Origin: Akkermansia sp.
GTDB taxonomy: Bacteria > Verrucomicrobiota > Verrucomicrobiia > Verrucomicrobiales > Akkermansiaceae
Length of the DNA stretch: 8,598 nt
Assembly (NCBI GenBank): GCA_017555465.1
Contig: JAFZGH010000325.1
Coordinates: 1-8,598 of the forward strand
Direction: 5' to 3'
Below, in pieces: positions 1 through 5,803 of this stretch. Under the pieces are notes generated by a model. It ran no database searches, was not told the origin of the DNA, and saw only the letters and a list, made by a program, of their open reading frames with translations. The position numbers and the translations under genes are program-made. Position 1 is the first letter of the stretch, and every line of letters starts with the position of its first letter.

Positions 1-1
1 C

Positions 2-328
2 CCGGGACGCCAGCTGGCCGTGGCGCAGGTGCTGCGCTTCCCCGGTGGTTCGCTGGATGGCGAAACGCGCCGCGCGCAGTTTGACGACGGCACGCCTCTG
101 CCCCTCACCGAAAAAGAATTCGAGCTCTTCCGCTATTTCCTGACCCACCCCGGGCGAGTCATCCCTCAGGAGGAATTGCTGCTGCGCATCTGGGGCAGCC
201 GTAACTCGGTCTCTCAGACCCGCACAGTAGCAGTAACCCTCACGCGACTGCGCGAAAAACTGGGAACAGAAGTTTCCGCCCATATCGAAACCATCCGCGG
301 CCGCGGATACCGTTGGAATGAATCATGA
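2..328 (+). CDS. OmpR/PhoB-type response regulator, C-terminal DNA-binding part (5' end outside window)
   Basis: This is the 3' part of a transcriptional response regulator. The frame is open to the left edge, so the receiver domain with its phosphorylated Asp lies outside the window, and the GTG at 20 is probably internal. The visible residues form a winged-helix effector domain: a leading beta-sheet, then LTEKEFELFRYFLTHPGRV, the IWG segment, a recognition helix around TRTVAVTLTRLREKLG, and the C-terminal wing IETIRGRGYRW. These are typical of the Trans_reg_C family. Its stop overlaps the start of the downstream histidine kinase gene (ATGA, 325-328), so the two are co-transcribed and probably translationally coupled. 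By inference the kinase phosphorylates this regulator, which then binds promoter DNA. Target genes cannot be read from the window. Confidence 0.93.
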   Translation, partial: PGRQLAVAQVLRFPGGSLDGETRRAQFDDGTPLPLTEKEFELFRYFLTHPGRVIPQEELLLRIWGSRNSVSQTRTVAVTLTRLREKLGTEVSAHIETIRGRGYRWNES

Positions 329-1896
329 ATAAGAAACTGGCACTCATTATCAGCTTTTTCACCCTGCTCACCCTCAGCGCTGCCGCCTGGCTGGCATACG
401 AGGCATTCACGCTCGACTCCCGCCTGATCCAGATTGATAAGGAAGCCCAGCAGAAGCGACTTGTTGCGCTTTCCATCCCCCGCGTGCAGGCAGCAATCAA
501 GAATCTCCTGCGCCAGGAGATTGACAAGCTGGGCTATGCCCCGCCCATCGGCCAGCTGGTGTATGCCCCGCCCACTGAAAACATGCCCGATTATGTGCGA
601 GGCTATTTCCTGCTGACCCCGGCAGGGCTCCAGCTCCCTGAAGGCCAGGAACACCTCCGGGATGAAATCGAGGGCAACCCGGCCATCATTGACACCATCC
701 GCCGCAAGGCTTTCAACCCCGCAGCCCCGGTGTACGACCCCAGCCAGCCAATACACAAAACCATTGACCGCAAAACGCATCTGCCTGTATTCGGCGTATA
801 CGAAGCAGAAAACAGCGATTTCAGCCAACCTCTGGAATTGAAAGGCCAGCCCGGCCCCTTCTATTCATGGTACTACATGGACGACATGGTGTACATGCGC
901 AATATCAGCACCACACACGGTTCAGCAGCCGAGGGCTTGCTTCTGAATGCAGATAAACTGGCCGTCCGCCTCATGCCTTTTGTGGAACCGGCGCTGAAAG
1001 GCTCCAGCATTTCGCTCTGCAAAAAGAACGAGCCTGCCAACCTCGCCCCCCTACCCATGGTACTGCGCCCGGGAAATGATGTGGAAGTGCCGGATACCGC
1101 TGCCCGCCGCGAAGCCATGCGCGGCACGCTGGCATCTGCAGCACTGGTGACCGTGCTGGCCGTGGGCATTCTGTTCGGCCTGCTCTTCTTCTATGCCCGG
1201 ATGGAGCGCCGCAGAGCCGACTTTGTTTCGGCGGTCACCCACGAACTTCGCACCCCGCTCACCAGCTTCTCGCTCATCACCGAGATGCTCAAAAACAAGC
1301 TCGTTCCTGCAGAAAAGCTGGATGAATACCACGAAACCCTCCACCAGGAAAGCCAGCGGCTTGGGCACCTGGTGGAAAATGTACTGGCTTTTGCACGACT
1401 GAGCCGCGGCAAACTGCGCGGACGTGCCGATAAAGCCCCCTGTCCGGAGCTGATTGACAGAGCCCTCAGCAAAGTAAACGCCAATCTGCGCGAGGCTGGC
1501 TTCAAAGTGCAGGTGAAGCATGACAAGCGAGCCGAGCTGATTGCCCTGAACACGGATATCATCTCACTGGAGCAGATTTTCACTAATCTGGCTGATAACG
1601 CCATCAAATACGCCGCCACGGCAGAGCACCCCACCGTCAGCATCAGCACCATGCGCGGGCACAACACGCTCAATATACGCTTTGCCGACAATGGGCCAGG
1701 TATTCCGGCCAAGGTTCAGCGGGATATCTTCCGTCCCTTCTCACGCTCCGCCAGGGATGTAGAAGGGCGCAAACCTGGTGTCGGGCTGGGGCTTGCCCTC
1801 TCGCGCGACATTGCCCGCAGCATCGGCGGTGAGCTCAAGCTCGAAAAGAGCGATGAGCACGGCACAGCCTTCACGCTGACCCTGCCCCTGGGCTAA
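325..1896 (+). CDS. Membrane sensor histidine kinase, partner of the upstream response regulator
   Basis: The 523-residue protein is a two-component sensor kinase. A transmembrane helix spans residues about 5-27, a periplasmic sensor region of about 240 residues follows, and a second helix spans about 268-290. The dimerisation/phosphoacceptor domain has HELRTP with H306 as the phosphorylated His. The HATPase domain shows the N box (NLADNAIKYA, N421 and N425), the G1 box (DNGPGIP, D455), an F box (IFRPFSR) and the G2 box (GVGLGLAL, residues 485-492). All key catalytic residues are present. Helix 2 runs almost directly into the phosphoacceptor helix, with only about 15 residues between, so there is no HAMP domain. 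The periplasmic region resembles no sensor domain I recognise, so the ligand is unknown. The start overlaps the regulator stop by four bases. A bidirectional terminator lies about 65 bases beyond the stop. Confidence 0.95.
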   Translation: MNKKLALIISFFTLLTLSAAAWLAYEAFTLDSRLIQIDKEAQQKRLVALSIPRVQAAIKNLLRQEIDKLGYAPPIGQLVYAPPTENMPDYVRGYFLLTPAGLQLPEGQEHLRDEIEGNPAIIDTIRRKAFNPAAPVYDPSQPIHKTIDRKTHLPVFGVYEAENSDFSQPLELKGQPGPFYSWYYMDDMVYMRNISTTHGSAAEGLLLNADKLAVRLMPFVEPALKGSSISLCKKNEPANLAPLPMVLRPGNDVEVPDTAARREAMRGTLASAALVTVLAVGILFGLLFFYARMERRRADFVSAVTHELRTPLTSFSLITEMLKNKLVPAEKLDEYHETLHQESQRLGHLVENVLAFARLSRGKLRGRADKAPCPELIDRALSKVNANLREAGFKVQVKHDKRAELIALNTDIISLEQIFTNLADNAIKYAATAEHPTVSISTMRGHNTLNIRFADNGPGIPAKVQRDIFRPFSRSARDVEGRKPGVGLGLALSRDIARSIGGELKLEKSDEHGTAFTLTLPLG

Positions 1897-1959
1897 TGCC
1901 GACCAAACGAGGCTACTCGCAGGTGCAGAAAAAAACTCTTTGCACATTCAAACAAAAAA

Positions 1960-1985
1960 GCCCCGCCATCGCGGGGCCTTTTTAT
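1960..1985. terminator. Bidirectional rho-independent terminator between convergent genes
   Basis: A 7-bp perfect GC stem (GCCCCGC / GCGGGGC, 1960-1966 and 1971-1977) with a CATC loop is flanked by an A run on the left (1954-1959) and a T run on the right (1979-1983). It therefore works on the + strand for the histidine kinase transcript. On the - strand, the A run becomes the U tract ending the menC-like transcript, whose stop is at 1991-1993. Confidence 0.92.
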
Positions 1986-1990
1986 TTAAA

Positions 1991-2935
1991 TTAAAGCTTC
2001 TTCCAGGGGAGGGCTGCCAGGAGCTTATCGAACCCGAGGCCGGTGCCTGCAGGAACGGGGAACTCCGGAGAAATGTTCATGCCCATCTCTTCAGAGAACG
2101 CATTGGGACGGTACACATGGTGGGTTACCAGCCCACACAGGGGGATTTCCTCTGCGGGCTTGCCAGTGTAGAACACGGCAGCATTGTACGCAGCCCAGCA
2201 CTGACCCAGCGGGTGATCCATATAAGAAGTGAATACAGGGTGGCCCTTGGTGCTCTGGTGACGGGCAGGCTTCACGATACGCATCATGGGCGTGCTGGTC
2301 TGGGCAGGAATACTGCCCTCATTCTGCACCGGCATGTCATATGCCAGGGGCATGCCGGCATCCTGCAGGGACTGCCAGGCGTTCACATCGTAATAGCAGG
2401 GGTCTTCCACGAAATCAATGCGCTGGCGCATAGCCTCGGGCAGCATATCCCAGAACTGCAGTGCTTCCTCAGTTGTCAGGGTGCAGTTGAAGTCAACACG
2501 CCACTTCCAGTCCGGCACCATGGCAGCCAGGTTCACCAGACGCTCCACCGTGGCGGAAAGCTTGGGAATGACCTTAATTTTGCCAACGCGGAAACCACGC
2601 TGGTGCAGGTTGTAAACCTGGGAGGGAGTGGCACTCACAGTAAGCGTCGCATAGCTGCGCGGCACGCTCAGACCGTCAAACAGGCTTACACCCTTGGCCC
2701 GGGCTTCACCATCCAGCTCAATGCACTTGAGCGCACGGGCTCCAAGACGCATCGGATTGCCCTCGCGCAGGGCATCCAGCTCATACTCCAGGGGAGAATC
2801 CCCCAGCTCCGGCCAGGCCTGCAGACAGGCATAACCACCATTGTCACCACGCAGCAGAACGCCTTCACGAGGCTGGGCTGCGGCTCGGGCGCTCATGGCC
2901 CCCACAGGATAAAGAGTGTATGGAGAATAGTGCAT
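1991..2935 (-). CDS. menC: o-Succinylbenzoate synthase (MenC-like, enolase superfamily)
   Basis: The 314-residue protein belongs to the enolase superfamily and best fits MenC, which dehydrates SHCHC to o-succinylbenzoate in menaquinone synthesis in the cytoplasm. An N-terminal capping domain covers about residues 1-95 and a TIM barrel follows. The catalytic set is in order: KIK (K119, K121), the metal ligands D148 (RVDFN), E177 (FVEDP) and D200 (AYDMP), and K222 (IVKPA), the second general acid/base lysine. The third metal-ligand strand reads YDMP rather than the more usual LDE. The start at 2935 keeps the N-terminal beta-strand typical of the family, and a promoter-like element lies just upstream. 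The gene stands alone here without other men genes, so another acid-sugar or N-acylamino acid racemase activity of the OSBS/NSAR family cannot be excluded. Confidence 0.82.
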   Translation of the reverse strand: MHYSPYTLYPVGAMSARAAAQPREGVLLRGDNGGYACLQAWPELGDSPLEYELDALREGNPMRLGARALKCIELDGEARAKGVSLFDGLSVPRSYATLTVSATPSQVYNLHQRGFRVGKIKVIPKLSATVERLVNLAAMVPDWKWRVDFNCTLTTEEALQFWDMLPEAMRQRIDFVEDPCYYDVNAWQSLQDAGMPLAYDMPVQNEGSIPAQTSTPMMRIVKPARHQSTKGHPVFTSYMDHPLGQCWAAYNAAVFYTGKPAEEIPLCGLVTHHVYRPNAFSEEMGMNISPEFPVPAGTGLGFDKLLAALPWKKL

Positions 2936-2942
2936 GCCCCCT

Positions 2943-2970
2943 ATTTAACCACTTTAACGGCATTTGTCAC
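2943..2970 (-). promoter_or_regulatory. Candidate sigma70-like promoter of the menC-like gene
   Basis: On the - strand, GTGACA (-35, 2970-2965, 5/6 to consensus) and TTAAAT (-10, 2948-2943, 4/6) are 16 bases apart. Only seven bases separate the -10 from the ATG at 2935, so transcription would begin at or one base before the start codon. The GGGG before the ATG is too close to be a normal ribosome binding site. Individual hexamers are imperfect. Confidence 0.5.
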
Positions 2971-3033
2971 GCCCATTCTGTGTGTGCATCAGATATTTTG
3001 CCCTGAACTTGCGGCATGCGCGGTGTTTGGAGC

Positions 3034-3062
3034 TTGCAATTCCCGGTGGCAATGGGTAGAAT
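3034..3062 (+). promoter_or_regulatory. Candidate sigma70-like promoter of the small membrane protein-pdxA unit
   Basis: TTGCAA (3034-3039, 4/6) and TAGAAT (3057-3062, 5/6) are separated by exactly 17 bases. The expected transcription start is near 3069, only about three bases before the ATG at 3072. No Shine-Dalgarno is seen. It faces away from the menC promoter within a 136-base divergent intergenic region. Confidence 0.6.
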
Positions 3063-3071
3063 AGCGGCCGT

Positions 3072-3350
3072 ATGAAGACATGTCTGGGCAGTCTGTTGTT
3101 GATTCCTGTGATTCTGGCGCTCGTGGTGTCGGTCATCTACCACACCTCCGTGAACTCAGAGCTGCAGTTTGAGCAACGCGATACCAATGCCCAGTACATC
3201 AACACCGCCCGTTCCTACCGACCGCAGGTCAAAGAAGCCGGGAAACCCGCCGTTCCTGCTCCGGAAGCACCTGCAAACAAGGCAGCCGCACCTGCCCCAG
3301 CCGGGGCCGTTCCCGGACTAGTGGATGATGATGTGGCCGAGGAAGTATAA
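3072..3350 (+). CDS. Small membrane-anchored Ala/Pro-rich protein of unknown function
   Basis: This is a 92-residue protein that I do not recognise. Residues about 4-23 are a hydrophobic helix (LGSLLLIPVILALVVSVIY) after a short MKTC start, suggesting a single N-terminal anchor with the rest outside the cytoplasm or, less likely, inside it. The remainder is low complexity: an Ala/Pro-rich linker (PAVPAPEAPANKAAAPAPAG) and an acidic end (DDDVAEEV). No catalytic motif is visible. The Cys at position 4 lacks a lipobox. Its stop is three bases before the pdxA start, and the pdxA ribosome binding site lies within its last codons, so the two are one transcript and probably translationally coupled. 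A functional link with vitamin B6 synthesis is unproven. The promoter at 3034-3062 and the good start context support a real gene. Confidence 0.75.
   Translation: MKTCLGSLLLIPVILALVVSVIYHTSVNSELQFEQRDTNAQYINTARSYRPQVKEAGKPAVPAPEAPANKAAAPAPAGAVPGLVDDDVAEEV
3339..3345 (+). promoter_or_regulatory. Ribosome binding site of pdxA within the preceding gene
   Basis: GAGGAAG lies 8 bases before the ATG at 3354, inside the last codons of the small membrane protein gene. It fixes the pdxA start and suggests translational coupling. It is one of the few clear Shine-Dalgarno sequences in this window. Confidence 0.65.
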
Positions 3351-3353
3351 ACT

Positions 3354-4235
3354 ATGAGTACCCCTCTGCAACGCCCTGTTATCGGCTACACCCTCGGTGA
3401 CCAGGCCGGCATCGGCCCGGAAATCATGCGCGCCGCGCTGCAGGCATTGGCAGGTACAGGTGCCGAATTCCGTCCCATGGGGCCGGCCATCACTGCCACA
3501 CCCGGCCTCCCCACCCGGGAAACCGCTCAGGCCGCATTCGACCAGCTGGAAGCAGCTGCAGCCGCCCTCAAAGAAGGCAGTATCGATGCCGTAGTCACAG
3601 CCCCGGTCTGCAAGGAAGGGCTGCACAGCGTTGGCTTCCGCTTCCCCGGACAGACCGAATTCTTTGCCGCCCGCCTCGGTGTGCAGAACTTTGCCATGTG
3701 CCTCACCGGGCAGCGGCTCACCGTGGCACTAGGTACGATTCACACAGCCCTGGCCGATGTGCCCAACCTGCTCACCACCGCTGAACTGGTGCGTATCGGC
3801 TCCCTGCTGGCCGGTTTTGTGCGCAGCAGCGGCAAGACATCTCCCCGCATTGCCGTGGCCGGGCTCAATCCTCACAACGGCGAAAACGGTGCTTTTGGGG
3901 ATGAGGAACAACGCATCATTGCCCCCGCCGTGGCGCAACTCCAGGCTGCCCTGCCCTGGGCGCAGTTCTCCGGCCCCTGCGTGCCCGACTGTGTGTACCG
4001 CGATGCCGCTCTCGGCCAGTTCGATGCCATCCTCGCTCCATACCACGATCAGGCTCTCATCCCCCTCAAACTCCTCGACTTTGACAATGCAGTCAACGTC
4101 ACCCTCGGCCTGCCCCGCTACCGCACCAGCCCCGACCACGGAACAGCCTTCAGCATCGCCGGCAAAGGCATCGCCAACCCGGCCAGCACCATCCGCGCCT
4201 TCCAGCTCGCCCTCGCCTGCGCACGCGCACATTGA
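3354..4235 (+). CDS. pdxA: 4-Hydroxythreonine-4-phosphate dehydrogenase PdxA (short form)
   Basis: PdxA oxidises 4-phosphohydroxy-L-threonine with NAD in the DXP-dependent pyridoxal phosphate pathway, acting as a cytoplasmic dimer. Family motifs are clear: YTLGDQAGIGPEI (11-23), APVCKEG with K87, GQTEFF (99-104), the three metal-binding histidines H130 (GTIH), H174 (NPHNGE) and H231 (YHDQ), and SPDHGTAF (259-266). At 293 residues it is roughly 35 shorter than the 329-residue E. coli protein. The missing part lies between AGIGP and the APVCKEG motif, a beta/alpha unit of the N-terminal domain. The usual His of GHTEF, which contacts the substrate phosphate, is Gln (Q100). The frame is intact and all metal ligands remain, so the enzyme is probably active. 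A related dehydrogenase with altered substrate is the alternative. It follows the small membrane protein gene by three bases. Confidence 0.9.
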   Translation: MSTPLQRPVIGYTLGDQAGIGPEIMRAALQALAGTGAEFRPMGPAITATPGLPTRETAQAAFDQLEAAAAALKEGSIDAVVTAPVCKEGLHSVGFRFPGQTEFFAARLGVQNFAMCLTGQRLTVALGTIHTALADVPNLLTTAELVRIGSLLAGFVRSSGKTSPRIAVAGLNPHNGENGAFGDEEQRIIAPAVAQLQAALPWAQFSGPCVPDCVYRDAALGQFDAILAPYHDQALIPLKLLDFDNAVNVTLGLPRYRTSPDHGTAFSIAGKGIANPASTIRAFQLALACARAH

Positions 4236-4509
4236 TGCAATCCCAAATTATCAGGAAAAGCTAATCTTTTACGGCTCTTTTTCCTGCGGGGCATCCCCTG
4301 CCGGCCATTCCCTCACCCACTCTGTCGGCTCATTATTAAACTTTTCTTAATAAAAACGCCCAAAACAGGCATCAAAACAGGCTTTACGCCCACATAAAAA
4401 GCTCGCGCGCACGCGCGCGATACCCAATTTGCGTCATGTTTTTATCAAAATCACCCCGTGAACATTAAAAACTCTTGACCCTACCTCTCCCCGCGAACAG
4501 ATAAAACGC
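4236..4509. other. Intergenic region with small repeats and a GC palindrome
   Basis: No gene is visible. An 8-bp inverted repeat CAGGAAAA/TTTTCCTG (4252-4259, 4279-4286) lies 17 bases past pdxA and might weakly terminate it, but it has no following T run. An AT palindrome TTATTAA/TTAATAA (4333-4339, 4347-4353) follows. Then come two direct copies of CAAAACAGGC (4361-4370 and 4373-4382, 12-base period), flanked by ACGCCCA at 4355-4361 and 4386-4392. Next is a perfect GC inverted repeat TCGCGCGC/GCGCGCGA (4403-4410, 4413-4420). Their role is unknown. They precede the promoter of the 3D-domain gene. Confidence 0.6.
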
Positions 4510-4538
4510 TTGCAACAGTCCCCGGTCTGTGGTACGAT
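4510..4538 (+). promoter_or_regulatory. Candidate promoter of the 3D-domain protein gene
   Basis: TTGCAA (4510-4515) and TACGAT (4533-4538) are spaced by 17 bases, using the same -35 hexamer as the promoter at 3034. The expected start is near 4545, at the end of the palindrome TGCGCGCA (4538-4545). This gives a leader of about 67 bases ending in an 8-base T run (4599-4606) just before the ATG at 4612, with no Shine-Dalgarno. Confidence 0.55.
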
Positions 4539-4611
4539 GCGCGCACGTCGCACCTGTTCGGTCCGGCGTCCACAGAGTCACGTATCATTTCACCTTGATT
4601 TTTTTTCATCC

Positions 4612-5247
4612 ATGAGCACCATCTTCAAAAAGGCACTCACGCTGGCTGCGCTGACTTTGGCAGCCATCACCGGGCTGCCCGAGGCCCAGGCCGCCTACAA
4701 CCCCGGCATCACCAGCCGTGGGTTCATTCCGCCTGCAGCCCCGCGCCGCTCCGCCATGCCGGATCGCCGCCTCCCCAACCTGGGGCGCGATAAGCACGGA
4801 TTCCCGTTCTACCACCCCCGCCAGCTCAACCGCGTGGTGCGCACCACCGCCTACACGCACTCTGAGAGCGACCACATCGGCTATGGTCCCAAGAACGCCA
4901 TCGGCACTTACCTGAAATACGGAGACCGCGTGCGCAGCGCAGCTGCAGACTGGTCCGTATACCCGCTGGGCACCAAGTTCAAGATTAAAGGAGAACCCTA
5001 CACCTACGTGGTAGACGACTACGGCAGCGCCCTGGTCGGCACCGCAACCATCGACATCTACCAGCCCAACAAATCCCTCATGCGCGAGTGGGGGCGCCGC
5101 GTGGTGGAAATCGAAGTCATCGAGTGGGGCTCCTCCCGCCTGAGCATGGAAAAGCTGGCCGCCCGCCGCGGCTACTCCCACTGCCGGCAGATGTATGCGG
5201 CCCTGCAGGAACAGAGCCGCCACCGCAACACTGCCAAGCGCCGCTGA
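4612..5247 (+). CDS. Secreted 3D-domain protein (MltA-type 3D fold, probable cell-wall enzyme)
   Basis: The 211-residue protein begins with a signal peptide (MSTIFKKALTLAALTLAAI...), with a likely cleavage site after AQA at about residue 27. A Pro/Arg-rich linker follows to about residue 70, then a 3D domain over about 75-165. The domain is named for conserved aspartates, visible as AADWSVYPLGT (D113), VVDDYGSAL (D135/D136) and IDIY (D148). The N-terminal TTAYTHSESD strand and the GTYLKYGD segment also fit. Family members include the catalytic domain of lytic transglycosylase MltA and Sps/YabE-like wall proteins, so an envelope role in peptidoglycan cleavage is the reasonable inference, though the full MltA barrel is absent. 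The basic tail (QSRHRNTAKRR) could bind wall polymers. I chose the ATG at 4612, not the upstream in-frame TTG at 4510, because the latter is the promoter -35 and only 4612 gives a proper signal peptide. Confidence 0.85.
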   Translation: MSTIFKKALTLAALTLAAITGLPEAQAAYNPGITSRGFIPPAAPRRSAMPDRRLPNLGRDKHGFPFYHPRQLNRVVRTTAYTHSESDHIGYGPKNAIGTYLKYGDRVRSAAADWSVYPLGTKFKIKGEPYTYVVDDYGSALVGTATIDIYQPNKSLMREWGRRVVEIEVIEWGSSRLSMEKLAARRGYSHCRQMYAALQEQSRHRNTAKRR

Positions 5248-5276
5248 TTGCGCGTCACATACGCCGCTTCTTAAAC

Positions 5277-5309
5277 CCGGGCCTGCCTCATCCGCAGGCC
5301 CGGTTCTTT
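5277..5309 (+). terminator. Rho-independent terminator of the 3D-domain gene
   Basis: A 10-bp perfect stem (CCGGGCCTGC, 5277-5286; GCAGGCCCGG, 5294-5303) with a 7-base loop is followed by TTCTTT. It lies 30 bases after the stop at 5247. Confidence 0.9.
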
Positions 5310-5474
5310 ACCTGTAATCCCCGCCAGATTCATTGTATGAATCCCATAGTTTTTCGCTAAAGTGGTAGCTACCCACTCATTCCTGCTCCGTACTCGCGGC
5401 TATTTTACCGCGTGCAGGTTTAACCTACCACAAAATTTGTATAGATACCAATACGAGGTACCCGTTTTTCCTGA
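5310..5474. other. Gene-free stretch with nested inverted repeats
   Basis: No coding region is supported. An outer 7-bp inverted repeat GTGGTAG/CTACCAC (5362-5368, 5425-5431) encloses a hairpin CGCGG/CCGCG (5395-5399, 5408-5412). Two local palindromes compete with the outer stem: GGTAGCTACC (5364-5373) and AGGTTTAACCT (5416-5426). The stretch could specify a small structured RNA, a binding site, or decayed sequence. No strong promoter is visible. Confidence 0.4.
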
Positions 5475-5694
5475 CACAATGGATTAGACGCTCAGACCAA
5501 AGAAACCGCCTCCTGGTACGAAGGCGGTTTCCTGAAGGAAAAATACGACACCAGCCAGGACATCACGCGTATTGCCACCTTGGGAGAAACAGCTACCCCT
5601 TCACAGCTGAGAGCGCACTATCCCGGAACCAGCAACCGCAACGCTGAGCCTACTGGCACTAACAGCCCTGGCAGCACGCCGCAAACGACAATAA
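5475..5694 (+). pseudogene. Decayed 3' end of a PEP-CTERM protein gene
   Basis: The remnant has no start and must be read in three frames. The frame from 5475 gives a protein-like stretch including SWYEGGFLKEKYDTSQDI up to about 5582. The frame from 5582 gives NSYPFTAESA to about 5617. The frame from 5617 gives TIPEPATATLSLLALTALAA, then a basic end (RRKRQ) and TAA at 5692-5694. This last part is a classic PEP-CTERM sorting signal: a PEP motif, a hydrophobic helix and a basic tail. Both shifts are in the same direction and would each be explained by one lost base. In its own frame an upstream TGA (5608-5610) blocks the tail. Intact relatives are exported and sorted by an exosortase. The original function is not recoverable. 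Confidence 0.72.
5502..5531 (-). terminator. Possible terminator hairpin for the ROK kinase transcript
   Basis: A 10-bp perfect inverted repeat GAAACCGCCT/AGGCGGTTTC (5502-5511, 5522-5531) has a 10-base loop. Read on the - strand it is followed by TTTGGTCT, a weak U tract. It lies about 265 bases past the ROK gene stop and within the PEP-CTERM relic. On the + strand no T run follows. Confidence 0.35.
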
Positions 5695-5803
5695 CACAAT
5701 TATTCAAGCACCGGGCCGCGACACCGAGTGCACCCCCAATGGGCAGGAGCACGACGATGATATGCGCGGAAAACTGTACAAAGCGCTGAATATCCCTTAC
5801 TGA
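5663..5803 (+). pseudogene. Possible eroded C-terminal tail of a second lost gene
   Basis: An open stretch without a start codon encodes NNTIIQAPGRDTECTPNGQ followed by HDDDMRGKLYKALNIPY and a TGA at 5801-5803. The composition (acidic run, amphipathic KLYKAL, aromatic end) looks more like a real protein C-terminus than a random frame. In-frame stops at 5645 and 5660 cut it off upstream. It overlaps the PEP-CTERM tail in another frame and runs a few bases into the 3' end of the antisense ROK gene. I do not recognise the family. Confidence 0.35.

Noticed and set aside
1940..3064. Long + strand open frame of about 374 codons opposite the menC-like gene
   Set aside because: It is the antisense shadow of an enolase-superfamily gene with all catalytic residues. 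The translation has no recognisable domain.
4286..4301. GGGG-CAT-CCCC hairpin after pdxA as a terminator
   Set aside because: The T run precedes the hairpin instead of following it, so it does not fit termination on the + strand.
4403..4420. GC palindrome as a terminator for pdxA
   Set aside because: No T run follows, the loop is only two bases, and it is about 170 bases from the gene end.
4510..4611. Upstream TTG start for the 3D-domain gene, adding 34 residues
   Set aside because: The TTG is the promoter -35 hexamer, and the added residues would precede a good signal peptide.
5362..5431. tRNA-like element of 70 bases with a 7-bp closing stem
   Set aside because: It lacks the conserved T-loop and D-loop bases, and no anticodon arm is in the right position.
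5580..5789. 69-residue open frame in the gap before the ROK gene
   Set aside because: Only its beginning matches the PEP-CTERM relic frame. The rest is out of frame with both recognisable tails.
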